DNA of 64,000 nucleotides, taken from contig NZ_JAHWGP010000019.1 of the NCBI RefSeq assembly GCF_020873915.1, forward strand, positions 62,001 through 126,000. Direction: 5' to 3'. Each line of letters starts with the position of its first letter. The stretch's first letter is position 1. A program made the translations under genes and the position numbers. The stretch comes from Streptomyces sp. DH5. Its GTDB lineage: Bacteria; Actinomycetota; Actinomycetes; Streptomycetales; Streptomycetaceae. Positions 16,375 to 25,322 of the stretch are shown piece after piece. Below the pieces are notes generated by a model that was not told the DNA's origin, searched no databases, and saw nothing but the letters and a program-made list of their open reading frames with translations.

Positions 16375-16779
16375 TCAGGTGTGCGTGCCGAAGATTTCGA
16401 TCTCGCAGCGGGCTGCCCCGCTGCGCTTGATGCGTGCGTCGGCGGTGACCAGGGGGACGCCGAGGGCTTCGGCCAGCGCGACATACTGGGCGTCGTAGGC
16501 GGACAGGTTGGCGCGGAGGCTTTTCAGGCGCGGCCATAGCGGCAGAACGTCGTGTCGCTCGATGGGGAACGCCCGGTAATTGGCCAGGGCGGTGTCGGCT
16601 TCCCGCTCGGTGATCTTCTGCCCGCGCATCAGCCCGAGAAGTGCCGACAGGATGTCCCCGTCGAGTACGTACGGCGCATCCAGGGTGTGTGCCGCGGTCA
16701 CCCGCCGGGCGATGGATTCTCCCGTCTCGGTCTTCGCAACCAGGAGTTCGACCATGGCCGAGCAGTCGATGACGGTCAA
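16375..16779 (-). CDS. vapC: PIN-domain ribonuclease toxin (VapC-like)
   Basis: 134 residues, the usual size of VapC. Acidic active-site candidates: Asp5 in VIDCS, Asp40/Asp42 in the position usually held by Glu, Asp96 in LSAYDAQYVALAEALG and Asp114 in VTAD. The ATG overlaps the stop of the antitoxin gene by 4 nt (ATGA). VapC toxins cleave tRNA or rRNA when the antitoxin is lost. Next to parAB this pair probably serves post-segregational stabilisation of the plasmid. Confidence 0.88.
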   Translation of the reverse strand: MTVIDCSAMVELLVAKTETGESIARRVTAAHTLDAPYVLDGDILSALLGLMRGQKITEREADTALANYRAFPIERHDVLPLWPRLKSLRANLSAYDAQYVALAEALGVPLVTADARIKRSGAARCEIEIFGTHT

Positions 16780-17006
16780 CGTCCGGCCCGTGCTTCGTCG
16801 ATGGCGGCGAGGATGTCGGCGGTGCTGATGTCGGCGGTTGCCCCCTTGCGGGCTCGTTCCACGGCCTCGGCCACGGTGGGCTTCGCGGCCTCCCTCTCAA
16901 TCAAGCCGCGGAGGTATGCCTGCAGGGACTGGCCGGCCTGAGCGGCACGGATTTTCATGGTGCGCACGGCGTCTTCGGGGACATCCCGGATGGTGAGCGC
17001 GGTCAT
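16776..17006 (-). CDS. vapB: Antitoxin, Arc/FitA-type ribbon-helix-helix (VapB-like)
   Basis: 76 residues. The N-terminal LTIRDVPEDAVRTMKIRAAQ with AGQSLQAYLRGLIEREA is the Arc/FitA ribbon-helix-helix (residues about 3-40). The C-terminal half is Ala-rich and flexible, with a helix that normally plugs the toxin. It is translationally coupled to vapC. ATG at 17006. An inverted repeat at 17010-17040 just upstream is a probable autoregulatory operator. Confidence 0.85.
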   Translation of the reverse strand: MTALTIRDVPEDAVRTMKIRAAQAGQSLQAYLRGLIEREAAKPTVAEAVERARKGATADISTADILAAIDEARAGR

Positions 17007-17009
17007 GAA

Positions 17010-17040
17010 TGCATTTTAGCAGCATTGAATGCAAAATGCA
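17010..17040 (-). promoter_or_regulatory. Candidate vapBC operator
   Basis: TGCATTTT (17010-17017) and AAAATGCA (17033-17040) form 8-bp inverted arms immediately upstream of the antitoxin start, and GAATGCA is repeated inside. The position fits an RHH antitoxin operator. AT content is higher than in the surroundings. Confidence 0.5.
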
Positions 17041-17368
17041 GTCACTGTGCCTCGTGGCCTCCAAGCGGCCCATCGCCTGCACCTCGCTCGCTGCTCCGCC
17101 CTGGCTGTCCATCGCAGTCCAGCCCACCGCCCCGCCGAGCACACGGCACTCCAGGCCATCACGGACTCCCGGCAGACCGGCCAGATCACCGAGATGTCGC
17201 TCACCACGGGTGGGTGGGCCTCCTCCCGGCCGCCGCACGTGCCGACAGCCGTGTCGGCAACATCGGATAAGATGCCGACGCTGACGTCGTCAAGTTCAGG
17301 TAAAGGGGCGTACGCGTCCAGCCGTCGCGCCCTCATCACCCTCATCACCCTCATCGCTCGGAGATTCC
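17041..17368. other. Intergenic with inverted TGTCGGCA motifs
   Basis: About 330 bp with no supported gene. TGCCGACA (17240-17247), TGTCGGCA (17252-17259) and TGCCGAC (17273-17279) alternate in orientation. GTGTCGGCA...TGCCGACGC spans 17251-17281 and resembles the 28-bp crossover site of the Tn3 res region at 45064-45091. It could be a relic res site or an operator for the downstream ABC genes. Confidence 0.45.
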
Positions 17369-18496
17369 GTGTTCCTCGCCCTACGCGATCTGCGCTTCGC
17401 CCGCGGTCGCTTCGCCCTGATGGGTGCGGTGGTCGCCCTCATCGCCGTACTCGGCGTGCTCCTGTCCGGACTCGCTTCCGGTCTGGCGGACGCCGGTATA
17501 TCCGGTCTGCGCGCGCTGCCCCTGACCCATATGGCCTTCGACGAGAAGGCGACCAGCGAGCAGTTCTCCCGCTCGACCGTGGAACAGGAGGACTGGGAGG
17601 CCTGGTCGAAGGCCCCCGGGGTGGAGCGGGCGGAGCCCTTCGGGAACACCCTGACCAACGCCCAGGTGACCCAGGGCGCCGAGAAGGGGGAGCAGGTCAA
17701 CCTCGCCGTCTTCGGCATGACACCGGAATCGCCCCTGGCCCCCCGTCCCACCAGCGGGGAAGGGCTGGCGGAGGGCGGCGGCGGCATCGTCATCACCCGG
17801 GAGATCGCCGACCTGGGTGTGGAGGTCGGGGACGTCCTGACCGCGGACAAGAGCGAGGTGCGGCTGAAGGTGGTCGGCCTGGTCGACGAGACCATCTCCT
17901 ACGGCCACATCGGCGTCGCCTACGCCGACCTCGACACCTGGCGGCACCTGCACTACGGGCTGCCGGGTGACCTGCCCGAGGCCGCGCTCCGGCAGGCCAC
18001 GGCCGTCGCCCTGACCCTGGAGGACGGTGCCGACGTCACCGCCGTCGAGAAGGCGACCGCCACCCGCGCCGACAGCAAGGAGACCACCTTCGGCGCGTCC
18101 CCCGGCTACACGGCCGAGTCGAGCACCATGGCCCTGATCAAGGGCTTCCTGTACGCCATCTCCGCCCTGGTCGTCGGTGCGTTCTTCACCGTCTGGACCG
18201 TCCAGCGCAAGCCGGAGATCGCCCTGCTGAAGGCCCTCGGCGCCCCCACCGGATACATCCTGCGCGACGCCCTCACCCAGGTCGTCGCCGTCCTCGTCGG
18301 CGCGACGGCCGTCGGTACCGCCATCGGCCTGGCGCTGGGCAGCGCGATGATCGGCAAGGCACCCTTCTCCCTGTCCGCCCCGGCCATCGCCACGTCCTCC
18401 GGCCTCCTCATCGGCCTCGGGACCGTGGGCGCCGTCGTCGCCGTCCGCCGCATCACCGCCGTCGACCCCCTGACCGCTCTGGGAGCCACCCGATGA
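17369..18496 (+). CDS. FtsX-like ABC transporter permease
   Basis: 375 residues. A first membrane segment (residues about 16-38) is followed by a periplasmic MacB-type domain of about 210 residues. Three C-terminal membrane segments (around GFLYAISALVVGAFFTVWTV, ALTQVVAVLVGATAVGTAIG and TSSGLLIGLGTVGAVVAVRR) then form the FtsX domain. GTG start at 17369 with GGAG 5 nt upstream. It overlaps the ATPase gene by 4 nt (ATGA). It probably pairs with the ATPase as a MacB-like exporter for a peptide, lipid or drug; the substrate is unknown. Confidence 0.88.
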   Translation: MFLALRDLRFARGRFALMGAVVALIAVLGVLLSGLASGLADAGISGLRALPLTHMAFDEKATSEQFSRSTVEQEDWEAWSKAPGVERAEPFGNTLTNAQVTQGAEKGEQVNLAVFGMTPESPLAPRPTSGEGLAEGGGGIVITREIADLGVEVGDVLTADKSEVRLKVVGLVDETISYGHIGVAYADLDTWRHLHYGLPGDLPEAALRQATAVALTLEDGADVTAVEKATATRADSKETTFGASPGYTAESSTMALIKGFLYAISALVVGAFFTVWTVQRKPEIALLKALGAPTGYILRDALTQVVAVLVGATAVGTAIGLALGSAMIGKAPFSLSAPAIATSSGLLIGLGTVGAVVAVRRITAVDPLTALGATR

Positions 18497-19209
18497 CCAG
18501 CACCTCCACCGATCACCGGGCCGCCTCGGACGCCGCAGGCTCCGGGGGACTGCGCCTGCTCGACGTCACCCTCACCCTGGGCGACGGCGACACCGCGGTC
18601 ACCGCTCTCGACCACGTCGGCCTCAGCGTCGCGCCCGGCGAGTTCGTCGCCGTCGTCGGCCCGTCGGGATCCGGCAAGTCCAGCCTCCTCGCCGTCTCCG
18701 GCGGCCTCCAGCGGCCCACCTCGGGCGAGGTCCACATCGCCGGCACCGAGCTGACCGCCCTGTCGGACAAGGAACGCACGGCGGCCCGCCGCCGCCACAT
18801 CGGTTTCGTCTTCCAGCAGTCCAACCTGCTGGCCTCCCTGACCGTCCGGGAACAGCTCCTGCTGCCCCTGCACATCGACGGACGCCTCGACGCCGCCGCC
18901 CGGACCCGGGCCGACGAGCTCATCGACGCGGTCGGACTCGCGCACCGCGCCGCTTCCCGCCCGCACCAGTTGTCCGGAGGCGAACGCCAGCGCGCGGGCC
19001 TGGCCCGGGCCCTGATGACCTCACCCGCCGTCCTGCTGGTGGACGAGCCCACCTCGGCGCTGGACCGGGTGCGTTCGGCGGAGGCGGTCCAGCTGATCGC
19101 CGAACAGACGCACCAGCACGGCACCGCGACGGTCATGGTCACCCACGACACGGCGATAATGGACGCTGCCGACCGGGTGTACGAGATGGTCGACGGCCGG
19201 CTGTCCTGA
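18493..19209 (+). CDS. ABC transporter ATP-binding protein (MacB/LolD type)
   Basis: 238 residues. Walker A GPSGSGKSSLL (about 56-66), Q-loop FQQSNLLASLTV, signature LSGGERQRAGLARAL (about 158-172), Walker B VLLVDEPTSALD and switch VTHD. This is the compact LolD/MacB ATPase that partners FtsX permeases, and the start overlaps the permease stop. The downstream TetR gene is on the same strand and is the likely regulator. Confidence 0.92.
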   Translation: MTSTSTDHRAASDAAGSGGLRLLDVTLTLGDGDTAVTALDHVGLSVAPGEFVAVVGPSGSGKSSLLAVSGGLQRPTSGEVHIAGTELTALSDKERTAARRRHIGFVFQQSNLLASLTVREQLLLPLHIDGRLDAAARTRADELIDAVGLAHRAASRPHQLSGGERQRAGLARALMTSPAVLLVDEPTSALDRVRSAEAVQLIAEQTHQHGTATVMVTHDTAIMDAADRVYEMVDGRLS

Positions 19210-19270
19210 CCGGGGCAGCGGGCCGGCGCCTCGCTCCCGGCTCCGTACGCCACCCAGGAGTCCGTCCCGC

Positions 19271-19861
19271 ATGCCGAAGATCAACGCCTCCACCGTCGCC
19301 GAACACCGCGCCCAGCAGCGCGAGGCGCTGATCGGGGCGGCGATCGACATCCTGGTGAACGAGGGCGCCACCGCCGTCACACCGGCGGCGGTCGGCGCCC
19401 GCGCGGGCCTGGCCCGCTCCAGCGTCTACCAGTACTTCGACTCCTCGGCGGCCCTGCTGGCCACCATCACCGAGGAAGCCTTCCGGCGCTCCAACGAGGC
19501 CCTCACCCGCGCCATGGCCGCCGCGGACGGCCCGGTGGAGCGCGTCGAGGCGTTCTTCAGGGAAAGCCTCCGCCTCGGCGCCGAAGGCGCACACCGGCCC
19601 GCCGCCGCCCTCATGAGCGCCGGCCTTCCGCCTGCCTGCCAGGAACGACTGATGGAACTCCACCTGGAACAGGTCGAACCGTTCCGCGCGGCCGTCCGGC
19701 AACTCGGCGCCCCCGAGCCCGCGCTCACGGCCGATCTGATCGCCGGCATGCTGCACACCGCCCTCGCCGCCGTCGAGGGCGGCGCCCCGCTCGACACGGT
19801 CACCGAGCGCGCCCTCGTCCTGGTGCGCCGCTGCCTCACACCGGCCGAGAACCCGGCCTGA
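19271..19861 (+). CDS. TetR-family regulator of the adjacent ABC exporter
   Basis: 196 residues. N-terminal HTH at residues about 12-58 (QQREALIGAAIDILVNEGA, then VTPAAVGARAGLARSSVYQY). The C-terminal ligand domain is of the type following FtsX/ATPase pairs in Streptomyces. ATG at 19271 with AGGAG nearby, 61 bp after the ATPase gene. It probably represses the exporter until a ligand is bound. Confidence 0.85.
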   Translation: MPKINASTVAEHRAQQREALIGAAIDILVNEGATAVTPAAVGARAGLARSSVYQYFDSSAALLATITEEAFRRSNEALTRAMAAADGPVERVEAFFRESLRLGAEGAHRPAAALMSAGLPPACQERLMELHLEQVEPFRAAVRQLGAPEPALTADLIAGMLHTALAAVEGGAPLDTVTERALVLVRRCLTPAENPA

Positions 19862-19877
19862 CCGCTGTCCCCGACCT

Positions 19878-20297
19878 CTACCCGTGATCGTCGTGCCGCT
19901 CGATGGCGGTGCCGAACACCTCCACGAGGTCCACGGGCAGGGAGTACCCCTTCACCTTGCCGAACCCGGGCCCCCGCGCCTCGATCGGTGGCCGCATCCC
20001 GGCCGGCCACCACCCCTCGCGGACGCCGCGCTCCAGCACGCGCTTGAGGGCGCCGCTGTGGCCGCGGAGGCTGCCGCCGTCGGTACGGAGCTCGTCGTCA
20101 CCGACGAAACCACCGTTGGCGGCGGCCATCCGGACGATGCGGCGTGCCCGCGCGGGCAGGCTCCGGTAGTACCGCACGGCGCGTTCGACGGTCCATGTGG
20201 CGTCGGTGTCGACGTGGGCGGCGTGCTCCTCCAGGAGTGCGAGGAGCCGGTCCCGGAAGTCGTCGGTGGGATCGTCGATCGTAACGGTGATGCGCAT
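19878..20297 (-). CDS. Hypothetical protein, 139 residues
   Basis: I do not recognise the family. It starts MRITVTIDDPTDDF, then a helical region with many Arg (YYRSLPARARRIVRMAAANGG) and a Gly/Pro-rich C-terminus with GYSLPVDLVEVFGTAI. The composition suggests a small soluble protein, possibly DNA-associated. It is convergent with the TetR gene and divergent from the recombinase gene. ATG at 20297. Codon pattern looks genuine (strong third-position GC). Confidence 0.6.
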   Translation of the reverse strand: MRITVTIDDPTDDFRDRLLALLEEHAAHVDTDATWTVERAVRYYRSLPARARRIVRMAAANGGFVGDDELRTDGGSLRGHSGALKRVLERGVREGWWPAGMRPPIEARGPGFGKVKGYSLPVDLVEVFGTAIERHDDHG

Positions 20298-20395
20298 GAT
20301 CTCTTCCGTACCAATAGACGTGAATTGACGAGCACGGTAGCAGTCCGTGGCCCGCCGTCAGGGTCGGCGGGGCGAGGGAACCCCGAAAGAGATAG

Positions 20396-20421
20396 CCTCG
20401 TATAATTTCCCTTATACGGGG
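20396..20421. repeat. Inverted repeat before the recombinase gene; candidate core site or operator
   Basis: CCTCGTATAA and TTATACGGGG flank a 6-bp spacer TTTCCC. The arms pair with one mismatch. Ten-bp arms around a 6-8-bp spacer is the geometry of tyrosine-recombinase core sites. The site also contains TATAAT (20401-20406), a likely -10 box, so an alternative reading is an autoregulatory operator. It lies 21 bp before the recombinase start. Confidence 0.5.
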
Positions 20422-20441
20422 CTGATCTGACGGAGGAACAT

Positions 20442-21626
20442 GTGACCGACTCCAGCGCCGTGGAGGTGGTCGACGCCGAACTGGTCGACGAGGGGGAGGG
20501 CGAGGGCCGGCCGTTGCTGCCCGCCCTTCCTGAGGTGCCGGCTCCCCGGCCGCTCGTCGACCGGCACACCCTGCTCCGGCCGGACGCCCCGATCCCGACG
20601 GCGGCCGGTCTGCCGGAGTACACCGAAGCCGACTTCCGGATCTCCCAGGAGACCGCCGACCTGATCGACGGCGCGCCGCCCGCCAACACCTCCCGCACCT
20701 ACGGCTCGGCCCTCCGGCAGTTCGAGGTCTGGTGCGCCGAGAACGGCCGGGTGCCGATGCCGTGCACCACGGCGACGTTCGTGGAGTACGTCGGGCACCT
20801 GGTGCGCCGGGACTTGGCGCCCTCGTCCGTGCAGGTGCACATGTCGGCGATCCGCTCCGCCCATCCGGACGGCCGGCAGCCCGGTACGAAGGAGGCCCGG
20901 CAGGTCCTCCGCAAGCACGCCCGGGACTGGGCCCGGCGCCGCGCGCCGAGGAAGGCGCCGCCGATCCGCACCGCCGCCCTGACCGCCATGGTGGCCACCT
21001 GCACCGCGGCCGACCACCGGGAGGAACCGAAGGCCCTGAGGGATGCCGCGCTGCTCACCCTCGGCTGGGGGATGCTGTCCCGCCGCAGCGAACTGGCGAA
21101 CCTCCTGATCGAGCACCTGGTCGTGGAGGACGACGGCGTGACCGTGCGCGTGGCGTTCTCCAAGACCGACCAGGCCGCCCGCGGCCAGGACACGTTCGTA
21201 CCGGCCGACCCGGACGACCCGGTGCTGTGCCCCGTCGTCCGCGTCCGCGCCTGGCTGGAGGAACTGCGCCGCCACGGCCTCACCTCCGGCCCGCTGTTCC
21301 GGCACATCACCCGCGGCGGCACCATCCGCCCCCGCTCGGGGCCGCGCGGTGACTTCCTCAGCCCCGACGCGATCGGGAACATCGTCAAGAACCGCGCCCG
21401 GCTCGCCGGCGTCACGGCACCCGGCGACCGCGCGGTGACCGCGCACGGGCTGCGCCGGGGCCCGGCGCAGGAGATCTCCGAAGCGGGAGGCGACCCCACC
21501 GCGCAGGGCCGGTGGAAGCCCGGTTCCCCCACGGTCCGCAAGCACTACATCGAGCCCGCCCGCAGCAAGACGGACAACCCGCTGCACGCGGCCCGGGCCA
21601 AAGCCCGTGCCATGAAAGTTTTCTGA
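20442..21626 (+). CDS. Tyrosine recombinase / phage-integrase family protein
   Basis: 394 residues. GTG start at 20442 with GGAGG upstream. The acidic N-terminal tail is unusual (DAELVDEGEGEG). A SAM-like core-binding domain occupies about 80-165 and the catalytic domain about 170-385. Candidate catalytic residues are Arg in LSRRSE (214-215), Lys241 in FSKTD, His335 and Arg338 in AHGLRR, Trp358, and Tyr369 in VRKHYIEP. All are present, so it is probably active. The HxxR is followed by GPAQE rather than the usual S-x-A. It could integrate an element, resolve plasmid multimers, or invert DNA at the adjacent inverted repeat. Confidence 0.88.
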   Translation: MTDSSAVEVVDAELVDEGEGEGRPLLPALPEVPAPRPLVDRHTLLRPDAPIPTAAGLPEYTEADFRISQETADLIDGAPPANTSRTYGSALRQFEVWCAENGRVPMPCTTATFVEYVGHLVRRDLAPSSVQVHMSAIRSAHPDGRQPGTKEARQVLRKHARDWARRRAPRKAPPIRTAALTAMVATCTAADHREEPKALRDAALLTLGWGMLSRRSELANLLIEHLVVEDDGVTVRVAFSKTDQAARGQDTFVPADPDDPVLCPVVRVRAWLEELRRHGLTSGPLFRHITRGGTIRPRSGPRGDFLSPDAIGNIVKNRARLAGVTAPGDRAVTAHGLRRGPAQEISEAGGDPTAQGRWKPGSPTVRKHYIEPARSKTDNPLHAARAKARAMKVF

Positions 21627-21725
21627 TGGGACATCAGGTCGCTGGCTCGACCCCGCGTACGGTGGCTTCGCATGACCGATGTCGTCCCCGGAGGGGAGTC
21701 CGGCGCGACGCGGAATCCGCGGGTA

Positions 21726-22217
21726 TCACCAGGCACCGGTGAGGGGGCCGCGGTCGGCCGTTGGCCTGTCCTGGGTGATCCCCGCCGCGATGCGGTCGAG
21801 TACGGGCAGGGCTTGGGCCAGGAGGTGCTGCTCGTCGTCGTTCAGGCTGTCGGCGATGGTCCGGGCGAGCAGGCCGACGCGGTCGCGGCGGTCGGCCTCG
21901 AGCGCGCTCACCCCCTCCGGGGTCAACGCGAGGATCCTCTTGCGTGCGTCGGCCGGGTCGGGGCCGGCGGTCAGGAACCCGGCCTCGGTGAGCTCTTTGA
22001 CGGTGGCGGCCATCGTCTGGTGGCGCACTCCCCGGCCGGCCGCGAGGTCGGCAGTGGTCATCGGTCCTTGCCGGTCGAGCAGGTCCAGGACCGTCGCCGG
22101 GATCGAGGCGAGGCGGTCGGAGGACCGCGTGGCGCGGACCAGGGCGCCGACCGTGGTTCTCAAGGCGTCCGCGAGGCGGTCGGGTGAGGGCACGGGCTCC
22201 GGGGGCTGCTGGGGCAT
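21726..22217 (-). CDS. MarR-family regulator
   Basis: 163 residues. A central winged helix has TTADLAAGRGVRHQTMAATV and KELTEAGFLTAGPDPADARKRILALTPEG, the MarR recognition helix plus wing. It is divergent from a metallo-beta-lactamase-fold gene, and the 72-bp gap carries TGTACA half-sites. It probably represses the hydrolase and itself; the inducer is unknown. Confidence 0.87.
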   Translation of the reverse strand: MPQQPPEPVPSPDRLADALRTTVGALVRATRSSDRLASIPATVLDLLDRQGPMTTADLAAGRGVRHQTMAATVKELTEAGFLTAGPDPADARKRILALTPEGVSALEADRRDRVGLLARTIADSLNDDEQHLLAQALPVLDRIAAGITQDRPTADRGPLTGAW

Positions 22218-22234
22218 GCGGTCACGCTACCAGG

Positions 22235-22268
22235 AGTACAGGTGAGACTGTACAGTCATGGCTGTACA
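22235..22268. promoter_or_regulatory. Candidate MarR operator with 14-bp phased half-sites
   Basis: AGTACA (22235), TGTACA (22249) and TGTACA (22263) start at exact 14-bp intervals. The middle one sits in the perfect palindrome ACTGTACAGT (22247-22256). It lies between the divergent MarR and hydrolase genes. Confidence 0.55.
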
Positions 22269-22273
22269 TATGA

Positions 22274-23383
<1,110 letters not shown>

Positions 23384-23554
23384 GCCGTGGCGCCGTGGTG
23401 TGCGAGCGCTGGTGCCGACGGCGGGCCTGCGTCCCGGACGTCGGCACGGTGGTGGCGGGGACGGCGAGGAAGCCCGCGCCCGGCCGGGCAAGGGATCGGG
23501 ACCGGAGCGGGTGTCCTAGGGTGGCCGTGTCTCCGAGCGGATGCGGGAACGGTG

Positions 23555-23944
23555 ATGAAGCGAGCAGCGGCGCACGGGCCGGCACATGCCGGCTCTCGTG
23601 GTGTGCTGGCTCTGCTTGTGGCCGTGGTGGCACTGCTGTGCGTCTTCGGACACGCAGAGCGCGGCGGGCCGGGGAGGCCGGGCACCCACCCCTCCGTCGC
23701 GCAGCACGTGGACGCACCTGCCGCCTTTGAGGGGTCGGGTGGGACGTCGGCGCCGTGTGGCAAGAAGGTGATCGTCGATCACAGCGCGCAGCGGGTGGAG
23801 AGTGTGTCGCCGACGGTTTCGTGCCTCGGTCCCGTAGCCCCTCACACCGCCCCTGCGTCGTCCCTGTCGCAGCACTCCGGGATGCTGTCGGGCGGCCCGG
23901 CTCCGCCGCCGCCGCCGACACTTCACTCCGTTCTGCGGATTTAG
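23555..23944 (+). CDS. Small membrane-anchored/secreted protein, unknown
   Basis: 129 residues. One N-terminal hydrophobic helix (GVLALLVAVVALLCVFGHA, about residues 14-32), then a Pro/Ser-rich extracytoplasmic region ending in a PPPPP run. A start at GTG 23552 is equally possible. Two cysteines in the outer region. I do not recognise a family. The same-strand position before the CPVC membrane protein and DsbA-like gene suggests a shared thiol or sulfur context. Confidence 0.6.
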   Translation: MKRAAAHGPAHAGSRGVLALLVAVVALLCVFGHAERGGPGRPGTHPSVAQHVDAPAAFEGSGGTSAPCGKKVIVDHSAQRVESVSPTVSCLGPVAPHTAPASSLSQHSGMLSGGPAPPPPPTLHSVLRI

Positions 23945-23994
23945 ACCGGCCTGTCGGTCGTGTCCCTGAATCCCTGGAAACGGAGCTGTTCAGC

Positions 23995-24507
23995 ATGTCT
24001 TCTTCCCCCAGCATGTCTTCTTCCCCGCGCTCATGGAGTCGGGCGGCTGCCGCACTGCGCGGCTGGCGGACCCGGGAGTGGACCGTGGCGGGCCTCGGTG
24101 CTCTGGCCACAGCGGTCCTGGTCGGCGCACCCACCGACGTGGTGCCCAATCCGCTGTTCGGCCGGTCGGTTCCCGTGCAGTGGTGGAACTACCCGGCCCT
24201 CGCCGTCACGGCCGTACTGGCCGGCATCGTCCTGAGCACCTATGTGCGCCGGCCCTCTGCCCCTTCGGGGTCCGAGACCCGCGACGGCGGCCGTCTGGGA
24301 GCGGCTGGTGGCGTGCTGTCCTTCTTCGCCGTCGGCTGCCCGGTCTGCAACAAGCTCGTCCTTGTGCTCCTCGGAGCCTCCGGAGCCTTGAGCTACTGGG
24401 CCCCCCTGCAGCCGCTGCTGGCTCTCGTGTCGGCGGGGCTGCTGGCGGAAGCCGCGCTGCGCCGCCTGTCCTCGCAGACCGTGTGCCCGGTCACGGCATC
24501 TGCCTGA
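23995..24507 (+). CDS. Membrane protein with CPVC motif
   Basis: 170 residues with four hydrophobic segments. Between the third-segment start and its middle lies GCPVCNKLVLVLLGASGAL, a CxxC placed at the membrane as in thiol-relay proteins. Two near-identical SSSPSMSSSPRS stretches at the N-terminus give alternative starts (24016 also ATG). It is followed by DsbA-like and CcdA-like genes, so it probably takes part in an electron or disulfide relay. This role is inferred from motif and context. Confidence 0.7.
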   Translation: MSSSPSMSSSPRSWSRAAAALRGWRTREWTVAGLGALATAVLVGAPTDVVPNPLFGRSVPVQWWNYPALAVTAVLAGIVLSTYVRRPSAPSGSETRDGGRLGAAGGVLSFFAVGCPVCNKLVLVLLGASGALSYWAPLQPLLALVSAGLLAEAALRRLSSQTVCPVTASA

Positions 24508-24572
24508 TCTGCGGCCCGGGTCCTGCCCCTTCTCCCCTCTTCTCCCCTTCTCCCTCATGTCTGAGGTGTCCC

Positions 24573-25322
24573 ATGACCGCATCCACCCCGTCCTCGTCGC
24601 GCCGCACCCGCAGGCGCACCCTCGCGGCGGCGGCGGTTCTCGCCGCCGCCGCGGTGACCGCGGCTTTCGCCCTCACGCTGGACGGCTCCGGGAACCGCGA
24701 CGGGGCCGCGGACCGGTCCCCGGCCGTCACCGGGTCCGCCGCTCCGGCGCCCGCCGACGAGAGCCTGCTCGCCCTTGCCCGCCGCGATCCCTCCGACGCC
24801 CTGGCCGTCGGCCGGGCGGACGCCCCGGTGGTGATGATCGAGTACTCCGACTTCCAGTGCCCGTTCTGTGGCCGGTTCGCCCGCGAGACCGAGCCCGAAC
24901 TGCTGCGCTCGTACGTGGACAAGGGCGTCCTGCGTATCGAATGGCGCAACTTCCCCGTCTTCGGCGAGGAGTCCGAGCAGGCCGCGCTGGCCGGCTGGGC
25001 GGCCGGGCAGCAGAAGAAGTTCCGGGAGTTCCACGACGTCGTCTACAGCAAGCCGCGTGAACGCAACGCCGGTGCGTTCAGCGCCGGGAATCTCCTCGCC
25101 ATGGCCCGTGAGGCCGGAATCACCGACATCGAACGGTTCCGGGCGGACATGGCGTCCGACCAGGCCCGCAGCGCCGTGCAGAAGGACCAGGAGGAGGGCT
25201 ACAACCTCGGTGTGACCAGCACCCCGGCGTTTCTGATCAACGGTCGGCCGATCCTGGGAGCGCAGCCCACGGACACGTTCAAGGAAGCCGTCGAGGCGGC
25301 GGCGAAGGCGGCCGGGCGATGA
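24573..25322 (+). CDS. DsbA-like thioredoxin-fold oxidoreductase, membrane-anchored
   Basis: 249 residues. Positively charged start (RRTRRR), a hydrophobic anchor (about 17-36) and a linker precede a DsbA-type thioredoxin fold with active site FQCPFC (Cys96, Cys99) and the cis-Pro in STPAFLING. Of the Actinobacterial DsbA/TrbB-like kind that form or isomerise disulfides outside the membrane. It overlaps the CcdA-like gene by 4 nt (ATGA), so the two work together: CcdA delivers electrons and this protein uses them. Confidence 0.88.
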   Translation: MTASTPSSSRRTRRRTLAAAAVLAAAAVTAAFALTLDGSGNRDGAADRSPAVTGSAAPAPADESLLALARRDPSDALAVGRADAPVVMIEYSDFQCPFCGRFARETEPELLRSYVDKGVLRIEWRNFPVFGEESEQAALAGWAAGQQKKFREFHDVVYSKPRERNAGAFSAGNLLAMAREAGITDIERFRADMASDQARSAVQKDQEEGYNLGVTSTPAFLINGRPILGAQPTDTFKEAVEAAAKAAGR

